Shown here: one piece after another, positions 62,148 to 64,000 of the stretch | Numbering within the stretch: the first letter of the stretch is position 1 | Layout: every line of letters begins with the position of its first letter | From: MKSF01 sp037190225 | GTDB lineage: Bacteria > Bacteroidota > Bacteroidia > Chitinophagales > Chitinophagaceae | Reading direction: 5' to 3' | Length of the DNA: 64,000 bases | Assembly: GCA_037190225.1 (NCBI GenBank) | Contig: JBBCJL010000006.1 | Coordinates: 682,001-746,000 of the forward strand | Notes under the pieces: model-generated | The model's database searches: none | What the model was told of the DNA's origin: nothing | The model's input: the letters and a program-made list of their open reading frames with translations, nothing else | Translations under genes and position numbers: made by a program

Positions 62148-63506
62148 ATGAACTGGACAGAAGCAAAAAAGACGCTACAGCTGGCGCTTCCCATCATCCT
62201 GGGGGAATTGTCCCAGATGATACTGCACCTGATAGACAGCGCCATGGTGGGAACGGTAGGCTATAGGCATCTTGCCGCGGCAGGGCTGGTATTCAGTGTT
62301 ATTAACATCCCTTTTGTACTGGCTATAGGCCTGACGTTTTCCATTTCACAGATGGTATCGCTTGCCAGCGGAAAAAACGACAAGCAGCTGGTATCCCATT
62401 ATTTCTATAACGGCATCATACAATGCGCGATAGCGGGCCTGATCATTTCCTGCCTGTTATTCTTCAGCGTGGATATCCTTGACCACCTGAAGCAGGACCC
62501 TGCCGTTGTAGCGCTGGCCAAGCCTTTTATGCAGCTCATCAGCCTGTCCGTATTCCCGATGATCATCTTTATGGCCTTCAAGCAATTTGCGGACGGCCTG
62601 GAGCATACCAAGACAGCGATGTTCATTTCGTTCCTGGCGCTGCCTATCAACATTTTCCTGAACTATCTCCTGATCTACGGTAACTGGGGATTCCCGAGGA
62701 TGGAACTGCTGGGCGCAGGCTATGCCACCCTGATCACCCGCTGTCTCGTAGCACTCATATTGGGCATCTTCATCCTCAACAGCCATAAATTTCACCGCTT
62801 TGTAGCTGTAAAAAAGCGGCAATGGACCCTTCGTAGAGATACACAGCGGGCATTGCTGAAGATCGGCGTACCCAGCAGCCTGCAGATAACCATGGAAGCG
62901 GGTGCTTTTGCCATCTCCGGCATCCTGATAGGTATGATCAGCGCCAAAGACCAGGCAGCTCACCAGATAGCACTGAGCATAGCGTCTTTCACCTTTATGG
63001 TGTCGCTGGGGCTGGCCCAGGCGGGCTCTATCCGCACCTCCAATGCCTTCGGCCAGCAGAATGCGGACAAGATCCGTGACATCGGGGTCAGCAATATGGT
63101 ATCGTCCGTTATATACGGTATCTGCTGCCTGACCATGTTCGTGCTGCTGAGATACTGGCTGCCGACCTTCTTCAGCAAGGAGCCGGAAGTGATCACGATA
63201 GCGGCAGGATTGCTGTTATGGGCGGCGGTCTTCCAGATATCAGACAGCCTCCAGGCCATATCAGCAGGGCTTTTAAGAGGTGTAAAGGATGTGAAGGTAC
63301 CGACAGTCATCGTGGCAATAGCGTACTGGGTCATCGGGATACCTGTGGGATACTACCTGGCCTTCCATGGAGGCATGAAGGCTTCCGGCATCTGGATAGG
63401 ATTCATACTGGGCCTGACGGTCTCCGCCATACTGCTTACGCTGCGGTTCCTGTTCTTCTCCAAACATTACAAAGAAAATAATAAATATATGACCGGATTT
63501 AAATAA
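62148..63506 (+). CDS. MATE-family multidrug/metabolite efflux transporter
   Basis: The 452-residue protein has twelve hydrophobic helices in two halves. The MATE family pattern is clear: LQLALPIILGELSQMILHLI, DSAMVGTVGYRHLAAAGLVF, FSISQMVSLASGKNDKQLVS, FLALPINIFLNYLLIYGNWG, LKIGVPSSLQITMEAGAFAI, DQAAHQIALSIASFTFMVSL, GLAQAGSIRTSNAFGQQNAD, and ISAGLLRGVKDVKVPTVIVA. MATE proteins export cationic drugs or metabolites in exchange for Na+ or H+. The substrate cannot be told. It is near-divergent from the DUF3857-like gene. Confidence 0.94.
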   Translation: MNWTEAKKTLQLALPIILGELSQMILHLIDSAMVGTVGYRHLAAAGLVFSVINIPFVLAIGLTFSISQMVSLASGKNDKQLVSHYFYNGIIQCAIAGLIISCLLFFSVDILDHLKQDPAVVALAKPFMQLISLSVFPMIIFMAFKQFADGLEHTKTAMFISFLALPINIFLNYLLIYGNWGFPRMELLGAGYATLITRCLVALILGIFILNSHKFHRFVAVKKRQWTLRRDTQRALLKIGVPSSLQITMEAGAFAISGILIGMISAKDQAAHQIALSIASFTFMVSLGLAQAGSIRTSNAFGQQNADKIRDIGVSNMVSSVIYGICCLTMFVLLRYWLPTFFSKEPEVITIAAGLLLWAAVFQISDSLQAISAGLLRGVKDVKVPTVIVAIAYWVIGIPVGYYLAFHGGMKASGIWIGFILGLTVSAILLTLRFLFFSKHYKENNKYMTGFK

Positions 63507-63558
63507 AGGGAAATTTATTAATATTGCTACAATCTTTACAAAACAAAAGGTTTCCTAA

Positions 63559-64000
63559 ATGAACAATATCTGGAGCATCATATTAGAAATATTAAAGTTC
63601 ACCATTCCCACGGTAATAGTCATCATAGCCCTGCACAGTGTCATTTCCAAATTCCTCAAAAGCGAGACCCAGAGAAGGCAGTTCGAGGTATTCAAGAACG
63701 GCCAGGATATTACCTTACGGCTGAGGCTGCAGGCATATGAGCGCCTTGCGCTGTTCCTGGAAAGGCTGCACCTCCGCAGCCTGATGACCCGCAGCTACCA
63801 GACCGGGATGACCGTAAGGGACTTCCAGGTAGCTATGATCCAGAACATCCAGATGGAATACGACCATAATGTGTCGCAGCAGGTATATGTCAATTACAAG
63901 CTCTGGAAGACCATACAGGGCGTCAAGGAACAAACGCAGATGATGATCAATGAGGCCAGCAGCCAGCTCCACCCGGAAGATTCGGCCAAGGCCCTGCAGA
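63559..64000 (+). CDS. Membrane-anchored protein, N-terminal part (cut by window edge)
   Basis: Starting at ATG 63559, 147 codons are seen before the window ends. The N-terminus is a membrane helix (LKFTIPTVIVIIALHSVISK), followed by a long charged helical region (KSETQRRQFEVFKNGQDITL, RLRLQAYERLALFLERLHLR, VSQQVYVNYKLWKTIQGVKE). The layout is common to an uncharacterised Bacteroidota family with an N-terminal anchor and cytoplasmic helices. I do not recognise a function. Confidence 0.7.
   Translation, partial: MNNIWSIILEILKFTIPTVIVIIALHSVISKFLKSETQRRQFEVFKNGQDITLRLRLQAYERLALFLERLHLRSLMTRSYQTGMTVRDFQVAMIQNIQMEYDHNVSQQVYVNYKLWKTIQGVKEQTQMMINEASSQLHPEDSAKALQ

Overview
The window comes from a Bacteroidota chromosome, most likely the Chitinophagaceae or a close relative (lineage is inference). 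Supporting signs are type A C-terminal sorting domains of the type IX secretion system on two secreted proteins, many TAnnTTTG promoter elements, ECF sigma/anti-sigma pairs including unusual anti-sigma fusions, a LytTR regulator with a membrane domain, and YD-repeat (RHS) proteins of the Bacteroidota type. Housekeeping genes are moderately GC-rich; toxin tips, putative immunity genes and transposases are clearly AT-rich.

Layout. 1-5.7 kb: start of an ornithine aminotransferase gene (minus strand), queA, an exported trypsin-like protease with a sorting domain, and hutU. 6.4-12.5 kb: a LytTR regulator, a large secreted protein with a sorting domain, a small membrane protein, and an ECF sigma operon with two membrane proteins. 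A two-copy intergenic repeat lies at 9.5-9.85 kb. 12.5-18.1 kb: an accessory tract with insertion-sequence remnants, two orphan RHS tip/immunity cassettes and two IS1-type transposases. 18.1-40.8 kb: a tightly packed minus-strand operon reading outer-membrane-type protein, secreted protein, OmpH/Skp-like chaperone, lipoprotein, 2064-residue SpvB/RHS-like protein, secreted 237-residue protein, 3374-residue RHS/YD toxin, putative immunity protein. 41.6-49.8 kb: small stress and redox genes (flavodoxin-fold quinone reductase, luciferase-like monooxygenase, DUF5367-like membrane protein, esterase, NmrA-like reductase, exported FrnE/DsbA-like oxidoreductase, HxlR and AraC regulators, transglutaminase-like protein, HEAT-repeat protein). 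50.1-64 kb: tRNA-Ser(GGA), glyQS, three ECF sigma/anti-sigma pairs, etfB-etfA, a DUF3857-like secreted protein, a MATE transporter and the start of a membrane protein.

The most interesting region is 13.1-40.8 kb. The long RHS gene ends in a variable AT-rich metallopeptidase-like tip followed by a gene for an exported protein. Downstream are two more tip/partner cassettes, each beginning with a copy of the RHS core and separated by IS1-type transposases. This is the main-gene-plus-orphan-tips arrangement known from enterobacterial rhs and CDI loci. The six genes upstream, with start/stop overlaps or short gaps, look like a dedicated export or assembly module for the YD-repeat protein. I cannot name this module from any described system. 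All three tips carry metallopeptidase-like motifs and all three partners carry export signals, which suggests neutralisation in the periplasm.
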